A DNA stretch of 64,000 nt, taken from the NCBI GenBank assembly GCA_016801885.1, contig CM028889.1, forward strand, positions 27,658,001 to 27,722,000, given 5' to 3'. Source of the stretch: Toxotes chatareus (Eukaryota; Chordata; Actinopteri; Toxotidae). The position numbers and the translations under genes are program-made. Shown here piece by piece: positions 35,726 to 49,261 of the stretch; within the stretch, counting starts at the first letter, position 1; each line of letters opens with the position of its first letter. Under the pieces are notes generated by a model. That model searched no databases, was not told the origin of the DNA, and saw only the letters and a program-made list of their open reading frames with translations.

Positions 35726-38700
35726 ATGGCAGGAGCAATCATAGAGAGCATGAGCACCAAGAAGTTGGTTTTCTTGGGTTTCTTTGTTTTTACTCTCCAG
35801 GTTCTTTCCGTCATGATCGGAGCTTTGATTGGTAAGTAGATTTGATTTTTATCATTCATTGTTGTAATTAGTATAGAAATAATTGGCGGGTGTAACCTAC
35901 ATGTGGTTTGTGTTTTTAACATCTGAAGGAGCTTTTCCTGTTGCAGCTAAATGAATAAGACAAAGCTTCATTTTGTCTGTGCTTAATAGATCATAACTCA
36001 AACAGCATGTCTATGACAGATCATTTCCTGTTTGCCACAGCTCCCAGTCCCACCAGTGCCATCCGCTACTTGGCCACCAAATGCATAAATGGCCACTGGG
36101 CATGTGGTTGGCTCATGCCATGGGGATCAGAGCAGTGCCAGCAGGTCCACAGTTTTGATGAGCCTTTGGCAAAAACACTGGATGCCAACGACATTGTCTT
36201 TGCTGTTCATGTTCCTCTTCCCAACATGGAGATGAGCCCCTGGTTCCAGTACATGCTGGCTGTTCTACAGTTTGACATCGCTTTCAGAATGATCAATCAG
36301 ATTGGTAAGATGTGTGTCTTTCTGTCAGGGATGTAAATAACATTGGTCCAAGCCTAATAACCTGAATCATGTCCCTGTCTGTGTAGAAGATGACGCTATC
36401 ATCACTATTGACGCTGGCATCGCGTACAGGGACGACTTGGTGTCTGAGTGGACCCCGAAATTTCACTCCGTGGAGCAAAGGCCGCTCAGGTGCACATTTG
36501 CAGTCCCTAAGGTAAAACTGCCTGACTGCATTTAATACATGCAAATAAATGACATTAAAATATATTAAAAGTTGTCTGTGCTTAATAACCTGTAACAGTC
36601 CGTGCTTCTGCAGACATATGAAAACGAAGGCCGCTTTTATCACTGTGACCCCGTACCGTTCATGGAACTGGCCACTGTGGCCCACAGATATTTTTTAATT
36701 AACCTGCGCTTGCCAGTGAATGACACAGTGAATGTTGGCATTGGAGAAATAAAGGACATCCATATAGTGGTGAGTTTAACTCTTCTTTTCAAACTTTTAT
36801 ATACTGTCATATGTTTTGATTGTGCTGAATTCCAAAGCCTGCATGTGTCACGATCACACGTTTAACGTCCCTCTTCTCTCAGGCCATCCACCAGAATGGA
36901 GGCTTTACTAAAGTGTGGATCTGCATCAAGACTGTGTTCAGTCCCTGGATATTCGTGGCAACAGCTTGGTACTGGCACAGAATCAGCCTGATGACCAGAC
37001 CTCCAGTCCTTCTGGAAAAGTATGAGTCGATAAGGAAGACTGTTTATTAAACCCAGTGTTTTGTGTTAGTGGGAGCATAAACTTGGAAACATAAAGTGTT
37101 CAGTATCAGATAAGTTAGACCGTATATAATATATAATGATAAGACTGAATTTCACCAAAAAAGCAATAAAAATTTCATGATGCCATTTTCCCAACGGACC
37201 CTTTCATTTCATGTCACAGGCTTCAGATATGTGATTTCAGACTGGCTGAATTCAGCATCATTTTCTTAAATGGCAGAGTAAAGTTGAAGTGCATCCCTCT
37301 TTCTCTCTCAGTCTCTCAGTGAGAGCTAAAAGCCACTGATAAAGCCTGCGTCATACTTTAAGAGCTATGAAACGCTTCAGGGTGAAATTCTTGATCTTAA
37401 GAGCGTGGCTGGCCTGGAAGAACCAGGTCAGTACTCTGCCTGCGGCACAGTTATGTGTCTTTTAGGAGCATGTCAGTCATTAGAGTGTGTGTTTGCTTTG
37501 CTCAGGGTGATTTTTGCTCTGGGTGTCTCCATGACGTTCCTGAACGTACCAGTGGAGTGGCTGTCCCTGGGCTTTGAGTGGACATGGATGCTGCTGTTTG
37601 AGGACGTCCGACAGGGCATCTTCTACACCACACTCTTCTGTTTCTGGATCATCTTCTGTGGTGAACATCTCATGGTTAGCATTTCCTTCTTGCTCTCAGA
37701 TGTCCCTTTCTCTGCACCTCCACGTCAGTCATAGTCTTTCTTTCAACAACAAATCCTTTAGGACCAAAGTCAGAGGGACCGTCTCTCAGCGTACTGGTGG
37801 CAGATTGGACTCGTGGTGTTCGGCTCAGTTATTCTCCTCATATTTGACCTGAGTGAAAGGTGAGGACATGACTGCTTTAGATGAGGTCTAGTGTTTGTCA
37901 GTTGTATTTTTCTTTAAATATTAATGTGCTTCATTTCTAATGAAGGGGGGCTCATTTGACCAACCCTTTCTACAGTGTGTGGGCGACAGACACTGGGACA
38001 AAGGTTTCAGTATCCTTCAGAGATTTCTGTGGATAATGCTGTAAAGAGAACAGTCTATATGAAAAGTGCCTGGAGATCATTTCTGCTATAAATCAGATGC
38101 TACCTGGATTTGACTGCATGTACAAAGAGTCAGATTTTGACCTATAAGCTGCTTAAATACCTTGAGCGTGCTTCTCTCAGTGTCACCAAAGCTTTGTCCT
38201 TGACTGTCCTCACAGATTTCCTTCATCACTGTGGCAGGGATTTCTGTTTGTCTGTATTTCCTCTCCCTGTGTCGCATGGTGTGCTGCGTGTTCAGGAACA
38301 TTGGTGGGAAAATGCAGCAATTTCCTGCAATGCCACAGGCCAGGAGACTGCGCTATAAGGTTGGTTCTGTTGTATTTATTTAATTTGATATCTGAATTGC
38401 AAATGAAGAAAATAAACACTGGCAGAAAAAAACATTTCTACAGCAAATGAAATCACGTTCTGGCTGTTTTGGTTTTTCCGCTCCTGCTGGTTTTGACAGG
38501 GTATAATCTTCAGGTTCAAGTTTTTGATGCTGGTGACTTTAGCGTGTGCAGCCATGACTGTCGTCTTCTTCATCTTAAATCAAGTAAGTATTATCCCTCT
38601 AATAATCACCATGGAGGCTTTAATGGTAATAGTGGTTTTATGGTAATATTGTGTTATTATTTATTATTTTCTAAAATCATTCTTCTTATTTGACACCAGG

Positions 38701-39067
38701 TCAGTGAAGGTCACTGGCACTGGGGAGGCTACACTCTCCAGGTCCACAGTGCCTTTCTCACAGGGATGTACGGTATGTGGAACCTGTATGTCTTCACCAT
38801 CGTCTTCCTCTATGCACCCTCCCACAAACACAACAGAAACAAGACAGGAGACAGTCAACGCACAGGTCTGTAACATTTCTGCTCTACACTTACAATCCAC
38901 GTCTCTGAGAACAAATGAAAAGGATATTTACTTGGTAAACACTTCAAGTTTGTGCACTGCTGACAGACGTGATGGAGAAGCCGGATGGCCAAGAGACGCA
39001 GCTGACATGGGGACAGCAGGGACCAACAGAGACCTACAGGATCACTGGGAAGGTGGCTGAGGAATAA
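35726..39067 (+). CDS. wls: Wntless (Wnt ligand secretion mediator), complete; possibly a diverged paralogue
   Basis: Multipass carrier that takes lipidated Wnt proteins from ER to cell surface. Twelve exons: 35726-35831, 36041-36304, 36387-36511, 36614-36769, 36883-37019, 37506-37674, 37762-37859, 37946-38003, 38216-38359, 38500-38583, 38700-38865, 38967-39067; all in frame, 535 aa (human 541). The N-terminal membrane segment is at 14-35. A lumenal domain follows to about 225 (HVPLPNMEMSPWFQYMLAVL, VNVGIGEIKDIHIV, IHQNGGFTKVW), then seven more membrane segments (FEWTWMLLFEDVRQGIFY, FCFWIIFCGEHLM, NPFYSVWATDTGT, GMWNLYVF). The endocytic tyrosine motif is YKGI at 418-421 (human YEGL). The extreme C-terminus (YRITGKVAEE) differs from the KEAQE ER-return signal of human WLS. 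The lumenal domain is noticeably diverged, so a teleost-specific second copy is possible. Confidence 0.93.
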
Positions 39068-40060
39068 CTGCCAGCTCAGTGTAGGTTAGACAACCTGCTC
39101 TGTTATTTCTTTATACTGTTGCTGTTTCTTGAATGTTTTGTCCAACTTATGTGCACAACAAGCTGAAAATCAGACTGTGTACAACACTGTAACTTGAAAT
39201 AACTGTGATTTGTCATGATACCTGAGATGTATGATGGGAAAAGTGGAAGCTACTCAGATGTGTGGTACAAGGAAGTCTGAGGTTCTTCAGAATTAGATTG
39301 GAAAATATTGATTGTCTGAGGCTCTAGAAGCCAAGGGGCCCTAAAGTGGATAAGATCACCTTTACATGTCAAAATAAGTTCAACCCAATGTAATTTATGG
39401 GGTCGTTTTACTGCTAAAACATGGTTAAACATTGTAGGGTGACAGTACTGATGTCTGTCACTGTCCTGTTATTCAGATTTATTACACCTGGGTCAGACAT
39501 GTTACACCTTTATTTTTATTGGTATGTGGAATTTGGAAACTTCACATAAAACTGGATTTAAAAAATAATAATTTCCAGCTTAAATCTGAGCAGAGGTCTA
39601 AAATAAGAAACACCTGTGTGGGTTTACTGTTCAGAAGTCTTGTAGTGAAACATCCTGACGCGCTGTCAGGCCTGTGTGTTTGTACTTCAGTTGGTTTACA
39701 GTTTACTTTTCTTCTGTCAGCGGTTCTATTCTCTTCATGTCTCAGCAGGTCGTGCCAGCATGAACAACACCATGAGCACTGAAGCAGCTAAATGGAACTC
39801 AGCCATCGTTTAGTTTATTAGTTCTACTTTTCCTGCTGTGACGTGAAAATGTGAGAGTTTCCTTCTGTCTTGAATTAGTTTTGTTTGCTTTTCAGAAATG
39901 ACATTTCATTGTTCAGATCAGCAACTTGTCTTATCAGTAAATTGTTTTATAGTTGATTCATTGTTTTACTTGACTTGTTTAACTTTACTTTCAAGCAGTC
40001 TGGTTATAATTTACACCTTTTATTTGTCTCCTAATAAACTGCCTATGTTTATGGAACCAC
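39068..40060 (+). other. wls 3' UTR
   Basis: T- and A-rich sequence without supportable frames, running from the wls stop to AATAAA at 40033-40038, the first canonical signal downstream. Confidence 0.55.
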
Positions 40061-40689
40061 TGGCCTAAATGCTCTAACTCTGGGCTGTACGAAGTGGACA
40101 CCAGGTGACCGATAACATGAAGGCTGTCCTGTGTAAGATGTGACAGTAGAAGCATCAAAAATAAGTTTATGCTGAAAAATACTAATGAGTTGTGTTCATG
40201 CAGAGAAAAGGTTTTTGTAATATTCGCTGTGGCCACAAGAGACTGAAAAAAAAAAAGATTTTTGATCTGCTGTCCAGAAGGGTCCAACTTTTCCCACTGA
40301 TGTTGCTGCAGACACAGTTTGTACTGCAAACTTACAATTCTTTAATCAGTGACCACTGTGCTGCCTCATTCCGTGATAGACAGAGACTTTACAGACTTTT
40401 ATTAGGATGAAAACCTTCCGTTTATCCGTCACAGGCTGTGTGCAGACAGTTGGTTCTCTCTGTAGTGTAAGTCCAAGGTTTATTAATGTTCAGTGTGTGT
40501 CAGTGATTATAATGAATCCAGTGAAAACGTGTAACCAGCTCCGTGTTCTCCAGCTGCAGACCCTGACGGATGGATGGAGAACATGCAGCTGCATCTGTTT
40601 CACACCTGCCGTCCGTCTGCATACAGCCTCAGGCTGTTACAGCCAGGTGACTTATTTTCTTATAAATGCCCCAGAGGACTCCAGAGTGA

Positions 40690-40982
40690 ACCGGGGCTCG
40701 GTGCTACCGGCAGGGGGCGCTGTTGTCTTTTGAAAGCAGCAGGCAGTCCCAACGTTTCAGCTCAGCGGCCGCCAGCAGCAGATGACTGTCTCCATGTCTC
40801 CTGTGTGTCCTGTCTCTCCTGTCTCTGTGCTTCACATCAGCAGGGCTGCGTATTCATTTTCTCTGCTCTGAAACTTTTGGTGCGACGCGGGTGCAGAAGA
40901 GTTTTGTGGATCAGCGGAGCTGGACCGGGATTATTTCATGGCCCGACTTTGAGGAAAACTCCGTGTCGGATCTGAGAGGCCA
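40690..40982 (+). promoter_or_regulatory. CpG-rich promoter and probable untranslated first exon (gng12)
   Basis: CpG-dense stretch (GTGCGACGCGGGTGCAG, GAGCTGGACCGGGATT) ending CTGAGAGGCCAG|GTGAGTG at 40982-40983, a strong donor, with no long coding frame leading into it. The next gene downstream on this strand is gng12. Its coding exon is preceded by an acceptor (58914) and so needs an upstream untranslated exon. Human GNG12 also has non-coding 5' exons and a long first intron. The exon left boundary is unknown and the link to gng12 is inferred. Confidence 0.5.
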
Positions 40983-43900
40983 GGTGAGTGTCGGCAGAGG
41001 CATTACAGGAATAATCTTTTACCCACTGTAACATGACAGCAGAGCTTTGTGTGGACGCCGGGGCTGCGGTTGGATGACAGCAGCCGGTGAACGGTGAGCT
41101 TCGGTTAACGCAGACCAACCAACCGCCCGAGCTCACCGTGAACAGCGTGTTTCTGTCGGGCTGACATGTCGTGTGTTTCATTGGCCATGTGAGATTCACT
41201 GTGTGTGAATAACATTCTGTTAAAGCACGGGTTTTTAAACAGGTGTTTGAAGCAGCATACGTGACATGAGGTCGTAAAACCAGGAGCGAAGGTGGGAACG
41301 AGCTGCTTCTCAGTAACTGAAGCTTTTCAGTGAAGCTCAGGGCTGGTGTTCAATTCAGTGAACACCAGAGAGAATGACTGACAGGTTACCAGATAAACGG
41401 TCGGTCAACCTTTAAAGTCAGTATTTTTGTTAAAGTATTAAAATAGGAATGAGCGTCCTGACCCTGAGCTCCACTCAGGTGATTTACACAGGTGCAGGGG
41501 CCCCACACTGGCCCCTCTGGGAAAAATATCAGTGTTGATATGAGGCATACAGGACAGTGGTTAAAAGCCAGAATGCAAGTGCTAACACCAGGATTGTTTT
41601 AGTTTTAGTCTGTCTTCAGTCTGCAGTGTTTTACAGGCTCTTCTGCCTGATGAAGTATTAATGTGAAAACAAACAAACAAAATCTTCATCTCCAGACGAA
41701 CTGGAATATTTGCTTTTTCTGAGTTTCATACAGCTGATTTCTAACCTTCGTGACTAATCTCTGGTTGCTGTCTCATCTTAAGCCTGATTTTATTTCACCT
41801 GATGTGGTTCTGACTGTGAGTATATTGAGTAGGGTGGGGTATCATCCGAAACCAATCCACACTAATGTCTGATACAGGAACACCAGTGTTTTTATTTCAG
41901 TACCTTGTGTAACATGTAGGCCTTTTTCAAAGCTCACATTTTAATGTCACCACGGCAACACGGCGGCAGAATGATGATTTTTATTTTCAGGGAATCAGCT
42001 GATTCTTTTTTTCAGTTGATCAGTTCGTCTGTAAAATCACAGTTTCTCAGGGACGTTGCTGCTTTTGTCTCATTGTATTAACAGTTAACAGTATACGTGA
42101 GGTTACTTAGGTTCAGTAGCCGTCCTGGTCTGATACTGGTCTGTCTTTAACAGGCTGCCTCCAGCTCAGGGTAACACACACATTATCACAGTAGCATCAG
42201 ACTGGTGTTACAGTGTGGATACGTAGCTCAGGTGTTTACCTGAGGCAGCAGGAGACTGGCTGTGCAGAGGATGACACATCATTTTAAAAACTGGACTTAT
42301 GGAACTACACAGGGATTTTTTCTCAGACTGATGGGTGGTGTGGGTTGTTGAGCTGGTTGGATGATATGCATGTGCGTTACTGTGTGAGTGTAACAGGAAC
42401 GTCTGACAGTGTAAACATTAGAATGAGAATCTTCTTTTAACGGAGTTTCAGACCAGAGTGTTTCTGCGGCTCCACCTGAGTGGCTTTTTGGTGCTGACGT
42501 GGGTTTGCCCACGTTGCCTGGTTACACCACAGTCACTGGTGCAGACCTTAAAGCGGTTTAATCTCGTGAGAGCGTGCCCTCCCCCGTCCCCCATCCCTTC
42601 TATCCCTTGACTCAAATTCCACGCTCGGCCTCCGGGGAGCTGGTCTGTGCGTCACTGCTCTGGTCACAAAGACCTTCAGAGAATGCTTCCAGTCAACACA
42701 GTGGAGCTGCCGCCGTCAGCCCCGAGCCTGTTAGTCCATAGCAATATGTGAAAAATGCTGTGCTGCTTTGACACACGTCAGAGCTCTCAGCCTTCTCACT
42801 GGAGCGTACCACAGGGACGAAGGTATTACACACTGAGTATGAGTGGATGTGTCACAGAAGGCTGCATGGTACACACACTGCACACTGCAGTCCCAGGGAA
42901 GACTCTGTCTTTAAACAAGCTGCATGTTGCCAGCAGACAGTGACCAAGCATTAATATGAGTCAAATATCTGATAACAACAACAACAACAAGTTTCACCTC
43001 TGAACCAGCCCTGTGATCTATCTGCTACTCACTGAAATACATCAGCATTTAGTAAAGTATGTTTAGTTGTTGCTCAGGTTCAGGCTCAGCACTGTCCCTG
43101 GAGTTGATGCTGCTGTATGACAGACGATGATCAGAGATCTGCGTTAGATGAGAGGACGTGTGATCGTCCTTACTCTGCTCTCAGTTTTACAGTGTGTTCT
43201 ATTAAACGCAGCCTCGGCACAGATGCTTTTAAACACTGAGGAAAGTATCAGACTCTGTTATACAGACTGACTGTTATCGGTACAATATTAAAGGCATTCT
43301 CCTGTTTTTTGGTATAAAAGCAAAGATCTGTTTGACTGGGATGGGATGCTGATGTCAAAGCCGAGCATTGCCTTGGCAACCAGACAGCAGCATAGATGTA
43401 ATAAGGCCTCCATGCCTCTCCACATCCATGTTGCTGGGTTAGCAGAGGGCCACACATACATTCAGACTGACTGCAGGTTGGTGCTTTTTTCTCAGTCAGT
43501 CTGTTTGGGTGTGTGTGTTTCAGATTCTGGAGACAGGTGACAGGTAGAGGCCACATGTCGTACTGAGAAATGTATATTCCTACATAACTTGTTCAGAATA
43601 TATTCCTAATAACGTGATTGATGGTAGCTGACCTCAGCGTCTTTGATGTCTGATCATTGCATTTTGGTTGATTGTGAGTTAGTTGTTGTTTTATGGCCTT
43701 CGTCAAACCTCTGGACTGTTTATCCTCTGATCAGTGTGAGTGCTGCCTCTCTGCTGTGCTTCCTGTCCTTGTGGCAGGATGTCCTTGCAGCTCTTGGGTT
43801 ATTGTTCCTACAGAATGACTCGCTGGCCTGTGTGACAGCAGCCAGGACACGGGCCGGTGTCACCCTGTGTGTGATCTCAGTGGCACTGTGGGACCTGTCA

Positions 43901-44220
43901 TATCGCTGCAGGAGGATATTTATGGATATGTGCTTTGTGCAGTCCCACATGATGTGCACACAAATACACAAACCAGCTCCAGGTCTCTGTGGTGCATCTG
44001 TGCAGCATCAGGGGAAAGAGTCTCCTAATAAAGCCACTGTCATTACATTTAATTATCTTCTCTGTGCCCTCCCTCCAGGCAGCTGGGCCCTGGGAGTCAG
44101 GTGCACTGATGTGGAATCTGTTGGTGGGGAGGCACTGTGCATGTCCCTCAGTGCATTAGAATTAAGGTAGACCTGTTGAACACAGGTGATTACTATGTTA
44201 CAGTCATGATCACACATTTA

Positions 44221-44223
<3 letters not shown>

Positions 44224-44263
<40 letters not shown>
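44224..44263. repeat. GT dinucleotide microsatellite
   Basis: About 20 uninterrupted GT units. Confidence 0.95.
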
Positions 44264-44265
<2 letters not shown>

Positions 44266-44467
44266 ATATTTGCTCTGAGGGAGAAGCGAGCACACAGGTC
44301 AGTGTCAGCTCAGGTCAAACATTAGTGTCCCTGATTTCACTGACTCAGAGTCGGACTGGAAGCAGGACACAGACTGCTGACCTCACCGGTTTTGCTGTTG
44401 CCTGTGTCTGTTATGTGTGAATTATCTTGATGACATTCCAGGTAGTGAGTATTCAGGTAAGTATGTG

Positions 44468-44468
<1 letters not shown>

Positions 44469-44510
<42 letters not shown>
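44469..44510. repeat. GT dinucleotide microsatellite
   Basis: About 20 uninterrupted TG units, 205 bases after the previous GT tract. Confidence 0.95.
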
Positions 44511-44511
<1 letters not shown>

Positions 44512-46245
44512 AGTACAACACACGTGTTAACAGTTTCTGCCTAAAGCTTTTTTCTTTATTGTGGTTTTAAGTTCCCTTAAGGCCGCGTTATTGCTTATGC
44601 TGACATACAGCTACTGTCCACCGCCCTTCACTGATACTGGGCAGGATGGTAAATTATAAACTAGACAAGGAAGGAAGAGGTTGCTTAGCAACTGGAACAC
44701 AGCGGGTAAAACATCTTTGGTTTCAGTATTGTACAATAACAGACCTCTGAGTGTTGGCGTAACGGATGAACAGTTATCAGGTGATGTGCGCTGTACTTCT
44801 GTGTCATATAACCTGCAGTGCTTTACAGCCTAACACAAGCAAACTTACAGAGATGGAGTCATTCATTGAGCCATGAGGCTGCTGACCAGCATAGCTTTGA
44901 CAGGAAAACTTTTAGTTTGTTATATTACGTTTTATTTGGTTATGTTCACATACACACACAGTCCTCTGTTCACAGACGTGACTGGTGCAAACAAACCTGC
45001 TGCAGTATCATCAAACATTAAAAAGAAATCGTGGTGTTGGGTAAAGCTTTGATTTACATCTTCAGTCTCCAGGACAGATGTTCGGATGTTAGGATCAAAT
45101 ATTACCTCTGATTTGAAAAGCATCAGTGATAGTGACCCACGCACAGAGAGTTATCGCTGCTCTCTGCGGTGTCCTTTCACTCTGTGAGTTTTCAAATCTT
45201 TCAGCTCTCTCTTTAGTTTTTTTTCAGTGTGCAGCTTCTCTGTTCTGGTTCACTGTCACTGCTCTGATAAACCTGCTGTATGCTACCAAATGAGAACACA
45301 CTGTATGAAGCATTTCCACTTGCTCACATGGTTTCCTGACCCTGAAGTCAAGAGAGTCAGGTTTATAAAATCTGTTGATTTTTTTATTTTTTAATAACTG
45401 GTGTTTTCAGGACAAGTGACTTGTGTCCATTCTTATTTGTATCTCTATGAGCGTTTGAGGGGTTAGGCCTTTAAACGAGGGAGAAATGCTGAAAGCAAAC
45501 AAAGAGTAGAAGAGTAAACAGTGTGGACTGGCTACTCTCTGGCTCTCACCACCAAACCCCACCACCACCTGGTGTGATACAGTGTAAAGACACACACAGA
45601 CACAGAGTTCTCAGACCAAAGGACTGGCCATCTAACTGGTTTCACTGGAATGTGGTACTGAATGCAAATAGAGTAGAGGTTGTCTCCACCCACAGCCGAT
45701 TTGGCCTGCCAGTGCTCACCATTTCCCCTGAATGATGAGGAAACTGGTGTCAGTGGACTGGCATTCGTCTCAGTGTGGGAGCTGATTCTGTCAGCGTCTC
45801 TGATGAGCTCCAGCTGTTTGACATAACACAGTGAATGTCTTTCACCTCTCTGGTGTTGAAAACTCGTTGCGTTGGACTGTTTGGTTTGCTGTCATAGCTA
45901 CAAGTCATTTCAACACACTTCCTTTGCTTTTCTTTACAGAGTTAGAGACTGGAACAAACCAACAGCTGCTCCTCGAGATCTCTTCCCACACAGGTCAGTG
46001 TCTTCATTTGAGTCAGCTGTTGCCACCAGCATCCCCAGGCTCTGCTGTAACTGAGAGAAGGATTAGGTTACAAATCATTATTAATCAGACCCAGTCCCCA
46101 TAAAGTCTTTCATATCTCTGTCTTCACTGGCTGTGAAGTGCTGCCCCCTGCTGTTGGAAATGGTGTTGAGCAGGACGTTATAAAGTTTTCTTATTTGTCC
46201 CGTTGTATTGGAAGATGATGGCTGTTTTCATCATGTATCATTGCT

Positions 46246-46770
46246 TTAAAGGGAAATTCAACATATTTTACACATTCAGTCCAGTGTGCTGCTCATGAGG
46301 AGGAAGATTTACCAGGTAACAAGGCTTCTGATAAATAAATGCTTCTCTTGCTGTCTGGGTTTGGGTTGTTCATGAGGAGATGGTCCTGCTGATACCTAAG
46401 GCCAAGCTTGCATATTTTCAAAACTACTTTAAAAGAAGATCCATAAATAAATAAATGCATTATTTATTTGGGAACCTTCAGATGTTATTGCACATCCCTC
46501 TCTTTCTGCTGCTGCTTTTGTGGCACAGAAGAAGAAACAGAAAGAGGGAACATCTCACTTTAACTTTAGAAGATGACTGCTCGAACTCAGGCTGACAGTG
46601 CTCTGCTGCACAAAACTAGGTCTGTGGAGTTTGTCCCCAGTCTCTCAGTATGAACAGGAGGACTGGTTACAGCAGCCAGTAACTATTCCAACACATATGT
46701 ATGGACACAAGAGTACTGCATTAAGACAGAATGTCTTAAAATGTCTCAAAAATGTGGACATATCCTTTAA
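46246..46770. mobile_element. Possible degenerate inverted-repeat element
   Basis: TTAAAGGGAAATTC at the left and ATATCCTTTAA at the right are weakly inverted ends similar to the element type at 23.7 kb. The interior was not recognised. Boundaries and nature are uncertain. Confidence 0.25.
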
Positions 46771-47918
46771 GTAGCTGGAGCCTTAGTTCTGTAGTAATTA
46801 ATTTAGTCCACATGATGGCAGTGTTGGGCAGGTTAATATCTCTGTTAGCCAGCCTGCATTAAGCTAGTGCTCGGCCTACTGTACTGTAATATGTACCGGC
46901 TGATAGATTATAGGAAACCCTCTGTCTCTGTCCTTATTTGGTTATGCTTTTGAGACACAGTGAATCAGGGAGTCACCTGGTTTTTGAGACACCAGTTGTA
47001 TGACTCAGTTCACCTGCTCCTTTTGTGTTGTTGGGATTTTCCTGTGGACACTCGTGTGTTGTGTCACCTGTTTAAAGCTCAGTGGCTCTTCGCTGCAGAG
47101 TCTATCACACAGGAGATGTTCACATACACAAATACAACACAAGTCAAACGTCTTTCCACACAGGACACACTGAGCAGGATGGGGGATTTATAATGGCACC
47201 CGGAGGAAAACACAGACTTTCAATACAAGTAATTTGTATTAATTAAATACATTCAGTCATGTATACTGCAGTCCTGCAACAAAAGTTCAAGAACAGGAAA
47301 TAAAACCTGTTAATTCAGCTTTAAGTTAGAAAACACGACCATGAACATTTATAACTATCTGTAATATGAAGGTTAAAAAAAGCAGCCCAGTCGAATCGCA
47401 GGTGTTAGACAAAGGCTCTTTCTGCCTGTGCAGGTGTGTTGCTAATTAGCTTCAGGCCTCGGCCTATTGTGCACAGTTGGCAGAAACAGAAACCTGCTTT
47501 CTGTTACTGGGTTCAAACACTGATACCATTGGTATCTTTATATGTGGGAGGTGATAAATGATCCCAGTCCCTGCTTGCATTGTAAACAGCTGGTTGTAAT
47601 GATCATTACAGATGATCAGGTGGGATGTGGACTGAACACATGAGAGCAGGGTGTAAATGCCAAGTCTTTGGGCTTGATGCAACTTGAGCTTTTGAGTTCC
47701 AGGGTGTGTGTTTACGCATGTAGGAGGAGGTTTGCACATTTACTGCATTATTGTTGCACCCAAGGGACATCCCAGGCCTCTTCAGGCATGTCCTCCATCC
47801 TGTTTCATAAGCATCTGCTCATATATGGGCATCTTCCTTCCTTCTGCTCGGTTGCACTGCGTCCACTTCCTGAACAACCAGCCCTCTCTCTCAAAATCCT
47901 CCTGCCACCCTCCCAGCA

Positions 47919-47940
47919 CACACACACACACACACACACT
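47919..47940. repeat. CA dinucleotide microsatellite
   Basis: About ten CA units. Confidence 0.9.
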
Positions 47941-48823
47941 CCTACTCATTTTGGTTAGCTACGGGCAGAGGCAGGACTGCCTGTTCCCTGTGCAGGAAGT
48001 AATGTGGTTAATACTCATTTGATCACCAGTTCTGATGGCTTGCCTCCATGACCAGCAAGCCAGCACTGGTTGTGTTCTTTGGCTTTTTGTTTTTTGTGGG
48101 TGCAGGTTCCATCTGTAACCATAGGCTGAGACAGATGGAAACAGCTCATCTGTCTGCATGTTAAGCTGGTTGTTTCTCTCATGCCACACGTCACGCTTCC
48201 AAAAATCCTGTTTGAACTGTAAGAGACAGATTCAAGACCTTGTTCTCATGTGTCATATCTTTGACAGCTTTCCTCTTTTCTCGGGAACTACAGTGTAGCC
48301 TGTAAAAATAAATCGTAGACTTCCAGAGATTTATGTCCTTCATGTTGTTTATGTACATGGTCCTCTCATTCTCAGGATTTCAGACCAGGATGGGTGTGCA
48401 GTGGGTGGCCTCGGAGTATCTGCACAGCTATAACGCAGACAGGTTTTTGCCACAGGGCACAGAAAGCATTTCTACTGTGCAGCCGCGAATTCCACTTTTT
48501 TCTTGTTCACCTGAAAAAATATTTACAGCGTGAACCACATGCATCAGATTAATTCTATGAATGTTATATAATGTAGTTTATTAGCACATTTCCCATGGGA
48601 TGTGTCGTCCACCCTACCCAACACTGAGCCTACACAAAGCCATGAGCGTGGAGGGATTGTTACTGCAGGTTCAGATGTGTAGTTGCCATGCCCCCCCTCT
48701 CTGTGACATATTATCAGCCCACTCAACAACTAGGTCACTGCAGGTCCTGTTTCCATGGGCTCCCTGCCAGGTGCTGTCTTCACCTCTGTCTGCGGAGGGA
48801 GTTGCAGCGAAGGCTAAAGCACA

Positions 48824-49037
48824 CGTTAAAACAGAGGTGTCCAGACTGTTCCACAAAGGGTCGTGTGGCTGCAGGTTTTTGTTCCAAGCAGCAGCACACC
48901 AGACTGCACTCACTTAATCAAATGATCTTAGTCTTCAGACAGCTGATTGGTCAAACTGTGTGCTCTTCATTGGTTGGAACAGAAACCTGCAGCCACACGG
49001 CCCTTTGTGGAACAGGTTGGACACCCCTGCGTTAGAA
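48824..49037. mobile_element. hAT-type miniature element (MITE) with 8-bp target duplication
   Basis: Body 48832-49029. The left end CAGAGGTGTCCAGACTGTTC and the right end, complemented, CAGGGGTGTCCAACCTGTTC are inverted copies. The pairing continues through CACAAAGGGTCGTGTGGCTG and GCAGGTTTTTGTTCCA, so most of the element folds on itself. It is flanked by CGTTAAAA (48824-48831) and CGTTAGAA (49030-49037), an 8-bp duplication with one change. CAGGGGTGTCCAA ends and 8-bp duplications are typical of hAT transposons. It is non-coding. Confidence 0.85.
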
Positions 49038-49261
49038 TCATGTCACTACTTTGCTCTGGACCGACCAAACCTGATGTTAATGATCCCAGTGATCCTCTCC
49101 TCTCAGTCTGATAGACGGGGTATCTACAAGGTGGATTTGCACATTTGTTTTCCAGCAGTAACATTTGTGTTTTTGAGTGAGGTCTCAGCACTGATTGTTT
49201 TAGACATTCATGTTCCCCACTGGATGAATTAGATGGCGTTTCCTCTGCTGCTGCCATCAGG

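Noticed and set aside
43643..44170. 175-codon open frame, the longest not explained by a gene
   Set aside because: No recognisable domain, no splice or promoter context, composition like surrounding intron; expected by chance in 64 kb.
47510..47530. GGGTTCAAACACTG resembling a tRNA B box
   Set aside because: No matching A box or cloverleaf around it.
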